In this document: one piece after another, positions 26,501 through 34,142 of the stretch
Position numbering within the stretch: position 1 is the stretch's first letter
How the letters are laid out: every line of letters starts with the position of its first letter
NCBI RefSeq assembly: GCF_026341275.1
Contig: NZ_JAIFZO010000002.1
Coordinates: 1,314,361-1,378,360, forward strand
Direction of reading: 5' to 3'
DNA length: 64,000 nucleotides
Source: Streptomyces ortus
Lineage (GTDB): Bacteria; Actinomycetota; Actinomycetes; Streptomycetales; Streptomycetaceae
Program-made: the position numbers and the translations under genes
Notes under the pieces: generated by a model
Seen by the model: only the letters and a program-made list of their open reading frames with translations
What the model was told of the DNA's origin: nothing
Database searches by the model: none

Positions 26501-27145
26501 GATGCCGAGCTTCTTGCCGACACGCAGCAGGTCCTCACGGACCCGGCTCTCGATCTCGATGCCGTGGTCCATCAGCTCCAGGAAGTACCGGTCCTTGCCG
26601 AAGATGTCCTGGTACTCGGAGGCCGCCTTGACCGCCTCGTCGAACTGGCCGAGGCGCAGCCGGGTCTGCAGTTCGCCGGAGGGGCATCCCGTGGAGGCGA
26701 TCAGGCCCTCGGACCACTGGGAGATGCTCTCCTTGTCCATGCGGGGCCACTTCTGCAGCCAGCCCTCCGCGTACGCGTCCGAGGAGAGCCTGAAGAGGTT
26801 GTGCAGCCCCGTCTTGTTCGCCGCCCAGATCGTCTTGTGGGTGTAACCGCCGGAACCGGAGATGTCGTCCCGCTTCTGGTGCGGCTGGCCCCATTTGATC
26901 TTGCGCTTGTTGCGCCGCGACTCGGGGGCGACGTACGCCTCGATGCCGATGATCGGGGTGACGCCCGCCTTCTTGGCCGAGTGGAAGAAGTCGTACGCCC
27001 CGTGGAGGTTGCCGTGGTCGGACATCGCGATGTGCGACATGCCCATCTCGTTGCACGCGTCGAACATGTCCTTCAGCCGCGCGGCACCGTCCAGCAGCGA
27101 GTACTGGGTATGGACGTGCAGGTGCGTGAACGGCGGCTTTGACAC
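23600..27145 (-). CDS. dnaE: DNA polymerase III alpha subunit
   Basis: The replicative polymerase, about 1181 residues. The N-terminal PHP domain starts THLHVHTQYSLLDG and includes HIAMSDHGNLHGAYDF, with metal-binding histidines kept, so proofreading by this domain is plausible. The polymerase active site shows GRGSAAGS and PDVDIDFDERRR near residues 412-422, and the OB-fold region near the C-terminus is GGIISGLQRKMTKQGNAWAIATVEDL. The frame is open to 27217, but GTG 27145 gives the usual start SKPPFTHLHVHT. Confidence 0.97.
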   Translation of the reverse strand: MSKPPFTHLHVHTQYSLLDGAARLKDMFDACNEMGMSHIAMSDHGNLHGAYDFFHSAKKAGVTPIIGIEAYVAPESRRNKRKIKWGQPHQKRDDISGSGGYTHKTIWAANKTGLHNLFRLSSDAYAEGWLQKWPRMDKESISQWSEGLIASTGCPSGELQTRLRLGQFDEAVKAASEYQDIFGKDRYFLELMDHGIEIESRVREDLLRVGKKLGIPPLVTNDSHYTYAHEATAHDALLCIQTGKNLSDPDRFRFDGTGYYLKSTDEMYAVDSSDAWQEGCANTLLVAEQIDTTGMFEAKNLMPKFDIPEGFTEVTWFQEEVRRGMARRFPGGVPEDRQKQAEYEMDVIIQMGFPGYFLVVADFIMWAKKQGIAVGPGRGSAAGSIVSYAMGITDLDPIPHGLIFERFLNPERVSMPDVDIDFDERRRVEVIRYVTEKYGADKVAMIGTYGKIKAKNAIKDSARVLGYPYAMGDRLTKAMPADVLGKGIDLNGITDPKHPRYGEAGEIRGMYENEPDVKKVIDTAKGVEGLVRQMGVHAAGVIMSSEPIVDHAPVWVRHTDNVTITQWDYPQCESLGLLKMDFLGLRNLTIMDDAIKMVKANKGIDLEMLALPLDDPKTFELLCRGDTLGVFQFDGGPMRSLLRQMQPDNFEDISAVSALYRPGPMGMNSHINYAERKNGRQEITPIHPELAEPLEEVLAVTYGLIVYQEQVQKAAQIIAGYSLGEADILRRVMGKKKPDELAKNFVLFQEGAQKNGYSAEAIQALWDVLVPFAGYAFNKAHSAAYGLVSYWTGYLKANYPAEYMAALLTSVKDDKDKSAVYLNECRRMKIKVLPPNVNESEQNFAAQGDDVILFGLSAVRNVGTNVVESIIRSRKAKGKYNSFPDYLDKVEAAACNKRTTESLIKAGAFDTMGHTRKGLTAHFEPMIDNVVAVKRKEAEGQFDLFGGMGEADNSEPGFGLDVEFTTDEWDKAYLLAQEREMLGLYVSDHPLFGLEHVLSDKADAGIAQLTGGEHGDGAVVTIGGIISGLQRKMTKQGNAWAIATVEDLAGSIECMFFPATYQLVSTQLVEDAVVFVKGRLDKREDVPRLVAMELQVPDLSNAGTNAPVILTIPALKITPPMVSRLGEILSHHRGESEVRIRLQGPSKTTVLRLDRHRVKPDPALFGDLKVLLGPACLATTG

Positions 27146-27405
27146 GGCTTCGGCCTCCAAGGCGAACAGGCGTCGACGGACGTCCTGCGGGCTGCGGGCA
27201 GTCCGGGGGACAGCCACGAAGTGTATGCCGGAGCACTGACACTTCGAGCGCCCTCCCCCGTACCTTCGGGCGTACCTTCATCGGACGGTAAACGGGCACT
27301 CGCGTGCGCCCCCGTCCGTTGGAGGATGACGGAGACAACCGCTCCGGCGGACCGCGCATTCCGTCCCACTCGTCATGCATCACCTGCACCAGGAGGCACC
27401 CAGCA

Positions 27406-28734
27406 ATGTCGGTTCCGCAGCTCAGCGCCGAGCAGCGCGGCGAAGAGATCCTCGCCGTCTTCCATACCGCCTTCGGCGATCTGCTGGCCGCCGATCCGGC
27501 CGCGTTCCGCGTGAAGTTCCGGAAGATGGCGGCCTCGGCGTTCGCGTTCTACCGCGGGACGGCAGGGCTCTTCTACCACGATCTGGAGCGGGAGAAGCGG
27601 GGCGGCCCGTACCTGGACGAGCGCACCTCCCGGGTGTGGATCCACGGCGACCTGCACGCGGAGAACTTCGGCACGTACATGGACGCCCAGGGCCGGCTGA
27701 TCTTCAACGTGAACGACTTCGACGAGGCGTACGTCGGCCCGTTCACCTGGGACCTCAAGCGCCTCGCGGCCTCGGTGGCCCTGATCGGCTACGCGAAGGC
27801 GCTGAGCGACGAGCAGATCACCACCCTGGTCCGGACGTACGCGGCGGCCTACCGGGAGCGCATCCACGCCCTCGCGACGGGCGCCAAGAGCGACGAGGTG
27901 CCGCCCTTCACGCTGGACACCGCCCAGGGGCCCCTGCTGGACGTCCTGCGGGACGCGCGCTCGCTGACCCGCTTCGGGCTGCTCGACTCGATGACCGAGA
28001 TCCGCGACTTCGAGCGGCGTTTCGCGCCGGGCGGCGGTTCCATCGAGCTGGACGCGGCCACCCGCTACAAGGTCCTGGCCGCCTTCGACGGCTATCTGGA
28101 GACGCTGCCCGAGTCGTCCCTTGACCGCCCCGACTCGTACCGGGTGAAGGACGTCGTGGGCCGCCGCGGCATCGGTATCGGCTCGGCCGGGCTGCCCTCG
28201 TACAACATCCTGCTGGAGGGCGCCACCGACGCCCTGGAGAACGATGTGGTGATCTACATCAAGCAGGCCCAGACCCCGGCCGTCTCCCGGCACATCACGG
28301 ACTCCTCGATCCGCGAGTACTTCCAGCACGAGGGCCACCGCACGGTGATCTCCCAGCGCGCCCTCCAGGCGCACGCCGACCCGTGGCTGGGCTGGACCGA
28401 GCTGGACGGCGCGGGCCAGCTGGTCGCCGAGGTCTCGCCGTACGCCGTGGACCTGGACTGGGGCGACATCGACGACCCGGAGGAGATCGCGGCGGTCGTC
28501 GCCGACCTGGGCAGGTCCACCGCCACCATGCACGCCGCCGCGGACGACGAGAGCGGCCACTCGGAGCTGGTGCCGTTCTCCACCGAGCGCGCCATCGACG
28601 CGGCGATCGCGGGCGACGAGGAGAACTTCGGCGACCTCCTGGTCGACTTCGCGCACGAGTACGGCGCACGCGCGCGTGAGGACCACCAGATCTTCGTGGA
28701 CCTGTACCGCAACGGCCGGATCCCGGGCCTGTAG
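27406..28734 (+). CDS. DUF2252 family protein
   Basis: A 442-residue protein of the DUF2252 family, which has a protein-kinase/aminoglycoside-phosphotransferase-like fold. VWIHGDLHAENFGTY and FNVNDFDEAYVGPFTWDLKRLAASV correspond to the catalytic HGDxHxxN and DFD motifs. GRRGIGIGSAGLPSYNILLEG is a glycine-rich loop, and VISQRALQAHADPWLGW is family-specific. The start ATG has AGGAGG ten bases upstream. Substrate unknown. It is divergent from dnaE with a 260-base gap between them in which I see no gene. Confidence 0.9.
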   Translation: MSVPQLSAEQRGEEILAVFHTAFGDLLAADPAAFRVKFRKMAASAFAFYRGTAGLFYHDLEREKRGGPYLDERTSRVWIHGDLHAENFGTYMDAQGRLIFNVNDFDEAYVGPFTWDLKRLAASVALIGYAKALSDEQITTLVRTYAAAYRERIHALATGAKSDEVPPFTLDTAQGPLLDVLRDARSLTRFGLLDSMTEIRDFERRFAPGGGSIELDAATRYKVLAAFDGYLETLPESSLDRPDSYRVKDVVGRRGIGIGSAGLPSYNILLEGATDALENDVVIYIKQAQTPAVSRHITDSSIREYFQHEGHRTVISQRALQAHADPWLGWTELDGAGQLVAEVSPYAVDLDWGDIDDPEEIAAVVADLGRSTATMHAAADDESGHSELVPFSTERAIDAAIAGDEENFGDLLVDFAHEYGARAREDHQIFVDLYRNGRIPGL

Positions 28735-28829
28735 CCGCCCGCCCGCCGACCTCGCCCGCCGGACCCCGACCGCCCACAGGATCCCTTTAGGGGTCCCTTA
28801 CAGGAGTACGTGACAGACTCTTCGGAACC

Positions 28830-29516
28830 ATGGACATATCCGGGACCCAGCTCAGAGCCGTACGCGCGGCGCTGTTCACGGCACTGGTCGTGACGCTCAG
28901 CACCGCGTCGCACGTGCTGCTGTCCCGGGTCCCCCTGCCGCTGGCCACCGTGGCAGCCCTCGCCGGTGCCGTCTTCGTCGTCGCGTACGCGCTGGCGGGC
29001 CGCGAGCGCGGCTTCGGACGGATCGCCGCCCTGCTGATCCCGCTGGAGCTGGCCGCCGACACGCTGTTCACCGCGGGCCAGCACGCCTGCTACGGCAAGG
29101 CGGGCGGCCCGGTCGCGGGCCCGCTGCGCTCGGTCGGCCTCGACGTGCTCTGCGGTGGCGGCGAGGTCGGCACCCCGCTGGCCCGGGTGACGGGCGGCGA
29201 GGCGACCCCCGCCGCGGCCCTGCTCGCGCAGGCCGATCCGGGCGCCGCCTGGCTGCTGCTCGGCGCGCACATCGGTGTCGGCCTCCTCGCCGCCGCCTGG
29301 CTGCGCCGCGGCGAGCGGGCCCTGGCCCAGTTCCTGGACGCGATGGCCGCCGCCACCTTCCGGCCGCTGCTGATCGCGGTCGCCGCGGTGAGCGCGCATC
29401 TCACTCCGGTGCGCCGGCTGCCGCGGCCCACGCGCCGGGTGGCCGCCACGCGTACGCGGCTCTTCGTGCACTCGATGGGACGGCGGGGACCGCCGCGCTC
29501 GGCCGTATCCGCCTGA
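28830..29516 (+). CDS. Hydrophobic membrane protein, unknown function
   Basis: A 228-residue protein with about five hydrophobic segments (including ALFTALVVTLSTASHVLL, LATVAALAGAVFVVAYALA, IAALLIPLELAADTLFTAG and WLLLGAHIGVGLLAAAWL). Two cysteines lie in AGQHACYGKAGG and LDVLCGGG, both in predicted outside loops. The tail is Arg-rich. It ends 45 bases before the thioredoxin-fold gene and probably shares its transcript, so a thiol-related or metal-related role is conceivable. Confidence 0.75.
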   Translation: MDISGTQLRAVRAALFTALVVTLSTASHVLLSRVPLPLATVAALAGAVFVVAYALAGRERGFGRIAALLIPLELAADTLFTAGQHACYGKAGGPVAGPLRSVGLDVLCGGGEVGTPLARVTGGEATPAAALLAQADPGAAWLLLGAHIGVGLLAAAWLRRGERALAQFLDAMAAATFRPLLIAVAAVSAHLTPVRRLPRPTRRVAATRTRLFVHSMGRRGPPRSAVSA

Positions 29517-29561
29517 GCACACCAGTCCCCGTACACCTGTCACACCCACGGAGAACCCATC

Positions 29562-30362
29562 ATGAGCAAGCGGAACAGCCAGGCCTCGAAGTCGGCGGCC
29601 CGTGAGCGGCTGCGTATCGAGCGCGAGCGGCAGGCCAAGCGCGACAGGGCCAGGCGGCAGATCATCGTCGCCGGTTCGATCGTCGCGGTCCTCGCGATAG
29701 CCGGCGGCATCGGCTACGCCGTCGTACAGAACAACGAGCCCTCCAAGTGGGACGCGGCGGCCGACGCGAAGGTCGTCGCCCCCGCCAACACCAGCGGCAA
29801 GAACGGCTCGACCGTCGTCATCGGCGAGTCCAAGACCGACAACACGGTCCACCTCTACGAGGACCCGCGCTGCCCGGCCTGTGCCTCCTTCGAGCAGACG
29901 GTCGGCGAGACCGTCAACAAGGGCATGAAGGACGGCGACTACAAGCTCTCCTTCACCCTCGGTACGTTCCTCGACGGCAACCTCGGCGGCGAGGGCTCGA
30001 AGAACGGCGTGAGCGCGCTCGGCGCCGCGCTGAACGTCAGCCCCGAGGCCTTCCTGGAGTACAAGACCGCGCTCTACTCCACGAAGTACCACCCGGAGGA
30101 GACGTCCGACGACCTCGCCAAGGACAGCTACCTGATCAAGGTGGCGAACTCGGTGGACGCCCTCAAGGACAACAAGAAGTTCCAGGACGCCGTCAAGAAG
30201 GGCACGTACGACGCCTGGGCCATGCGGATGAGCAAGACGTTCGACGACGCCAAGGGGGTCGACTCGACGCCGACCATCAAGATCAACGACAAGGTGATCA
30301 CGAACCCGAGCACGGTCGCCGACTGGCAGAAGGCGCTCAAGGACGCGGGCGTCACCAAGTAG
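29562..30362 (+). CDS. Membrane-anchored DsbA-like thioredoxin-fold protein
   Basis: A 266-residue protein with a highly charged cytoplasmic leader (RERLRIERERQAKRDRARR), one membrane segment at about residues 34-55, and an extracytoplasmic thioredoxin-fold domain. The active site CPAC is at residues 104-107 in YEDPRCPACASFEQ, and the cis-proline loop is VDSTPTIKIND. This is the layout of actinobacterial DsbA/DsbG-type thiol oxidoreductases. A terminator lies 23 bases past the stop. Confidence 0.9.
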   Translation: MSKRNSQASKSAARERLRIERERQAKRDRARRQIIVAGSIVAVLAIAGGIGYAVVQNNEPSKWDAAADAKVVAPANTSGKNGSTVVIGESKTDNTVHLYEDPRCPACASFEQTVGETVNKGMKDGDYKLSFTLGTFLDGNLGGEGSKNGVSALGAALNVSPEAFLEYKTALYSTKYHPEETSDDLAKDSYLIKVANSVDALKDNKKFQDAVKKGTYDAWAMRMSKTFDDAKGVDSTPTIKINDKVITNPSTVADWQKALKDAGVTK

Positions 30363-30384
30363 CGCGTTCCCGGTACCACCCCGC

Positions 30385-30426
30385 GTGAAGGGCGGGCGAA
30401 CTTCTCCGCGTTCGCCCGCCCTTCAC
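30385..30426. terminator. Perfect 17-bp hairpin after the DsbA-like gene
   Basis: GTGAAGGGCGGGCGAAC and its exact complement flank an eight-base loop. Its right arm overlaps the possible PHO box of phoD. Confidence 0.85.
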
Positions 30427-30431
30427 GTCTT
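30410..30431 (+). promoter_or_regulatory. Possible PHO box of phoD
   Basis: GTTCGCCCGCC (30410-30420) and CTTCACGTCTT (30421-30431) are consecutive 11-base units that fit the Streptomyces PhoP direct-repeat pattern G(G/T)TCAYYYR at about six and five of the seven core positions. A TAATGT (30460-30465) that could be a -10 box lies nine bases before the phoD start. The match is imperfect and part of it doubles as a terminator arm. Confidence 0.4.
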
Positions 30432-30473
30432 TCGCCTTACAGAAAGCCCTACCCATCAGTAATGTGACCGGCC

Positions 30474-32141
30474 GTGACCAGTCGCATCAGAAATCACATC
30501 AGCCCCTCCGGCCCTGACGCCCCCGCCCCCAGCCGCCGTACGGTGGTCAAGGCCGCCGCGGCCACCGCCGTGCTCGGGGCCCCGCTCGCCGCGGCGCTGC
30601 CGGCCCGCGCCGCCGAGGCTCCCGCCTTCCTGCACGGCGTCGCCTCGGGCGACCCGCTGCCGGACGGCGTCCTCCTGTGGACCCGGGTGACGCCCGCCTC
30701 CGAGGCGACCCCCGGCTCCGGGCTCGGCCCGGACGTCGAGGTCGGCTGGACGGTGGCCACGGACAAGGCGTTCACGACGATCGTCGCGAAGGGCTCCACC
30801 ACCGCGACCGCCGCCTCCGACCACACCGTCAAGGCGGACATCCGAGGTCTCACGCCCGCCACCGACTACTGGTTCCGCTTCTCCAGCGGCGGCACCGACT
30901 CACCGGCCGCCCGCACCCGCACCGCCCCCGCCCATGACGCGGCCGTGGCCGGGATGCGCTTCGGGGTGGTGTCCTGCGCCAACTGGGAGGCCGGTTACTT
31001 CTCGGCGTACCGGCACCTGGCCGCGCGCGGCGACCTGGACGCCTGGCTGCACCTGGGCGACTACATCTACGAGTACGGGACCGGTGAGTACGGGACGCGG
31101 GACACCGTCGTACGCCCGCACGCCCCGGCGCACGAGATCGTCACCCTCGCCGACTACCGCACCCGGCACGGCCGCTACAAGACCGACCCCGATCTGCGGG
31201 CCCTGCACGCCGTGGCGCCGGTCATCGCGATCTGGGACGACCACGAGTTCGCCAACGACGCCTGGTCGGGCGGCGCCGAGAACCACACCGAGGGCGCCGA
31301 GGGCACCTGGTCCGCCCGCCAGGCCGCCGCCAAGCAGGCCTACTTCGAGTGGATGCCGGTCCGTCCCGCCGTCGAGGGCACCACCTACCGGCGGCTGCGC
31401 TTCGGCAGACTCGCCGACCTCTCGCTGCTCGACCTGCGCTCGTACCGCTCGCAGCAGGTGAAGGTGGGCAACGGCACGGTGGACGACCCGGACCGTACGC
31501 TGACCGGCCGGGCGCAGCTCGACTGGCTGAAGGCGGGCCTGCGTTCCTCCGACACCACCTGGCGGCTGGTCGGCAACTCCGTGATGATCGCCCCCTTCGC
31601 CATCGGCTCGCTCTCCGCCGAACTCCTCAAGCCGCTGGCCGAACTGCTCGGCCTGCCCAAGGAGGGCCTCGCCCTCAACACCGACCAGTGGGACGGCTAC
31701 ACCGACGACCGCCGCGAACTCCTCGCCCACCTGCGGGACAACGCGATCCGCAACACGGTCTTCCTCACCGGCGACATCCACATGGCCTGGGCCAACGACG
31801 TACCCCACAACGCCGGTACGTATCCTCTGTCGGGCTCCGCCGCCACCGAGTTCGTCGTCACCTCGGTGACCTCCGACAACCTCGACGACCTCGTCAAGGT
31901 CCCCGAGGGCACGGTCTCGGCCCTGGCGTCACCGGTGATCCGCGCCGCCAACCGGCATGTCCACTGGGTCGACACCGACCGCCACGGCTTCGGCGTCCTC
32001 GACCTCACCGCCGAGCGGGCGCAGATGGACTACTACGTCCTCTCCGACCGCACGACCACGAACGCGACGGCGTCCTGGGCCCGTTCGTACCGCACGCGCA
32101 GCGGCACGCAGAAGGTCGAGCGGACGTACGACCCGGTCTGA
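30474..32141 (+). CDS. phoD: Secreted alkaline phosphatase PhoD
   Basis: A 555-residue phosphatase/phosphodiesterase that releases phosphate outside the cell. The Tat signal has SRRTVVK at residues 20-26, a hydrophobic stretch and a cleavage site near ARA-A (residue 46). An N-terminal Ig-like domain ([23 protein letters not shown]) precedes the metallophosphatase core with metal ligands in [34 protein letters not shown] and [12 protein letters not shown]. The start is GTG 30474. Expression under phosphate limitation through PhoP is the known pattern for streptomycete phoD. Confidence 0.95.
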   Translation: MTSRIRNHISPSGPDAPAPSRRTVVKAAAATAVLGAPLAAALPARAAEAPAFLHGVASGDPLPDGVLLWTRVTPASEATPGSGLGPDVEVGWTVATDKAFTTIVAKGSTTATAASDHTVKADIRGLTPATDYWFRFSSGGTDSPAARTRTAPAHDAAVAGMRFGVVSCANWEAGYFSAYRHLAARGDLDAWLHLGDYIYEYGTGEYGTRDTVVRPHAPAHEIVTLADYRTRHGRYKTDPDLRALHAVAPVIAIWDDHEFANDAWSGGAENHTEGAEGTWSARQAAAKQAYFEWMPVRPAVEGTTYRRLRFGRLADLSLLDLRSYRSQQVKVGNGTVDDPDRTLTGRAQLDWLKAGLRSSDTTWRLVGNSVMIAPFAIGSLSAELLKPLAELLGLPKEGLALNTDQWDGYTDDRRELLAHLRDNAIRNTVFLTGDIHMAWANDVPHNAGTYPLSGSAATEFVVTSVTSDNLDDLVKVPEGTVSALASPVIRAANRHVHWVDTDRHGFGVLDLTAERAQMDYYVLSDRTTTNATASWARSYRTRSGTQKVERTYDPV

Positions 32142-32182
32142 TCCCCTCACCGGGTCCTGAACGCCCGCACCGTCCTGAACGC

Positions 32183-32752
32183 CTACAGGCTTTCGAGGAA
32201 GCCGAGTGCCACCCGCCAGGTGGCCTCGGCGGCCTCCTCGTCGTAGTCCGGCAGGCCGGGGTCGGTGTAGAGGTGTCCCGCGCCCGCGTATCTGTAGACC
32301 TCCACGTCGGCTCCCGCCTTGCCCATCTGCAGATACCAGGCGGTCAGCCAGTCGTCGGGCTCGAAGGCGTCCGGCTCCGCGACATGCAGCTGGACCGGCA
32401 GCTCGTCCACCGAGGCGTTCTCCGCGATGTCGGACGTGCCGTGCAGGAGCAGCAGCCCGCGGGCCTTGTCGTCGCCGAGCGCCAGAGTCTGCGCGGTCGC
32501 CGCCCCCAGCGAGAACCCGGCATACACGAGCCCTCGCTCCGAATAGGGCGCCGCGGCCAGGATGGCCCGCTTGAGCAGCTCCTCCTTGCCGAGCTCGTCC
32601 TTGAAGGCCCTGCCTTCCTCGACGGTCTCGAAGGTGCGCCCCCCGAAGAGGTCGGGCGTCCACACCTCGTGTCCGGCCGCACGCAGCCGGTCCGCCGCGT
32701 CCCGCACGGCGGGCCGCAGACCGAAGGTCGAGTGGAAGAGCATGATGTTCAT
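32183..32752 (-). CDS. Dienelactone-hydrolase-like alpha/beta hydrolase
   Basis: A 189-residue protein of the dienelactone hydrolase family. After IMLFHSTFGLRPAVRDAADRLRAAGHEVWTPDLF comes the nucleophile region GFSLGAATAQ, where serine takes the place of the DLH cysteine, then the aspartate region VAEPDAFEPDDW and the histidine in AGAGHLYTDPGL. The start ATG 32752 fits the family start; the frame is open upstream. It is convergent with phoD and divergent from the MscS gene. Substrate unknown. Confidence 0.88.
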   Translation of the reverse strand: MNIMLFHSTFGLRPAVRDAADRLRAAGHEVWTPDLFGGRTFETVEEGRAFKDELGKEELLKRAILAAAPYSERGLVYAGFSLGAATAQTLALGDDKARGLLLLHGTSDIAENASVDELPVQLHVAEPDAFEPDDWLTAWYLQMGKAGADVEVYRYAGAGHLYTDPGLPDYDEEAAEATWRVALGFLESL

Positions 32753-32862
32753 GGGTCCATGGTGCCAGCCACCACCGACAACGCGGTCGCCCCGGGGCGG
32801 CGGCCCGGATATGACCGGGCCCACAGGTTAGCCACCCCGGCGGGCCGGTTACGGTCGAAGGC

Positions 32863-33996
32863 ATGGAGAACGTGCTTCGCCCGCTGATCGTGATCGGCGG
32901 CTCGCTCGTGGTGACGCTGCTCGTCGGCTGGCTGGTCGACCTGCTGCTGCGACGCGCCGATCAACGCCACCACCAGGTCCCGCTGTGGAACCTGCTGCGC
33001 CGCTGCCGTCTTCCGCTGCAGTTCGTCATGTGTGCGGCCCTGCTGAGAGGCTCCTACGACCAGGCCAAACTCACCAAGGCACATTCCGCGGGGGTCGGCC
33101 AGCTCCTGACCCTGGTCCTCATCGGTTCCACGGCCTGGCTGCTGGTGCGGATCGCGACGGCCGTCGTCGAGTCCTCGTACTCCCGTTACGCGCACGCCCA
33201 CCGCGATCCCGCCCGGGTCCGCCGGGTCCGTACGCAGGTGGCGCTGATCCAGCGCGTCGTCTCCGCGATCGTCGGTGTGGTGGCGGTCGCCGCGATGCTG
33301 CTGACCTTCCCCGCGATGCGCGCCGCCGGCGCCTCCCTGCTCGCCTCGGCCGGCATCCTCGGCATCGTCGCCGGTGTGGCCGCGCAGTCCACCCTTGCCA
33401 ACATGTTCGCCGGGTTCCAGATCGCCTTCGGCGACATGGTTCGGCTCGGGGACACGGTGGTGGTGAACGGGGAGTGGGGCACGGTCGACGAGATCACGCT
33501 CACCTTCCTGACCGTGCGCACCTGGGACGAGCGCCGGTTCACGATGCCGGTCTCGTACTTCACCTCACAGCCGTTCGAGAACTGGTCGCGCGGCGGGGTG
33601 CAGATGACCGGGACGGTCTTCTTCCACCTGGATCACAGCGCCCCCGTCGAGGAGATGCGCGACAAGCTCCGTGACATCCTGCGCGAATGCCCGGCCTGGG
33701 ACGGGCGCGACTACGGCCTCGCGGTCACCGACTCCACGCCCAGCACGATGGAGGTGCGGGCGCTGGTCACCGCGAAGGACGCGGACGACGTCTGGACGGT
33801 GCGGGTCACGGTCCGCGAGCAGATGCTGCGCTGGCTGACCGTCCACCACCCCTACGCCCTGCCCCGCGTCAACACGGCAGACGCGATCCTGCCCCCGGGC
33901 ACCATCGCCCACCCGAACGGCGGCGGCGATGCCCACCGCCCCCGCACGACCACCCGGGGGCGAATGGTGGAACCCCCTCGCACAGGCCGCGGCTGA
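32863..33996 (+). CDS. MscS-type mechanosensitive channel
   Basis: A 377-residue small-conductance channel that relieves osmotic downshock. Four hydrophobic segments are followed by the pore helix and beta domain: SAGILGIVAGVAAQSTLANMFAGFQIAF, then GDMVRLGDTVVVNGEWGTVDEITLTFLTVRTWDERRFTMP and SYFTSQPFENWSR. The C-terminal tail is rich in Pro, Arg and Gly. The ATG follows GAAGGC. It stands alone on the plus strand. Confidence 0.93.
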   Translation: MENVLRPLIVIGGSLVVTLLVGWLVDLLLRRADQRHHQVPLWNLLRRCRLPLQFVMCAALLRGSYDQAKLTKAHSAGVGQLLTLVLIGSTAWLLVRIATAVVESSYSRYAHAHRDPARVRRVRTQVALIQRVVSAIVGVVAVAAMLLTFPAMRAAGASLLASAGILGIVAGVAAQSTLANMFAGFQIAFGDMVRLGDTVVVNGEWGTVDEITLTFLTVRTWDERRFTMPVSYFTSQPFENWSRGGVQMTGTVFFHLDHSAPVEEMRDKLRDILRECPAWDGRDYGLAVTDSTPSTMEVRALVTAKDADDVWTVRVTVREQMLRWLTVHHPYALPRVNTADAILPPGTIAHPNGGGDAHRPRTTTRGRMVEPPRTGRG

Positions 33997-34034
33997 CCCG
34001 TCCCCCCGCCCCCGCCCCCCTGTTTCTTTTTTGG

Positions 34035-34124
34035 GGGCGCGGGGAACGGCGCAATCTTTTGCCTTTCCAGGGGCGCGGGGAACGGCGCAATCTTTGGCTT
34101 TTCAGGGGCGCGGGGAACTGCGCG
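34035..34124. repeat. Three copies of the dispersed GC-rich element
   Basis: The GGGCGCGGGGAAC core begins at 34035, 34071 and 34106. The first two copies read AACGGCGCAATCTTT and the last AACTGCGCG. Spacers are T-rich (CTTTTGCCTTTCC, CTTTGGCTTTTC). It fills the gap between two convergent genes. Confidence 0.9.
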
Positions 34125-34142
34125 AACGGCCCCGCCGACGGC

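Noticed and set aside
23450..27142. A 1230-codon open frame on the plus strand opposite dnaE
   Set aside because: It mirrors the codon bias of dnaE on the other strand, has no domain and is rich in Val, Leu, Gly, Asp and Arg as expected for an antisense frame in GC-rich DNA.
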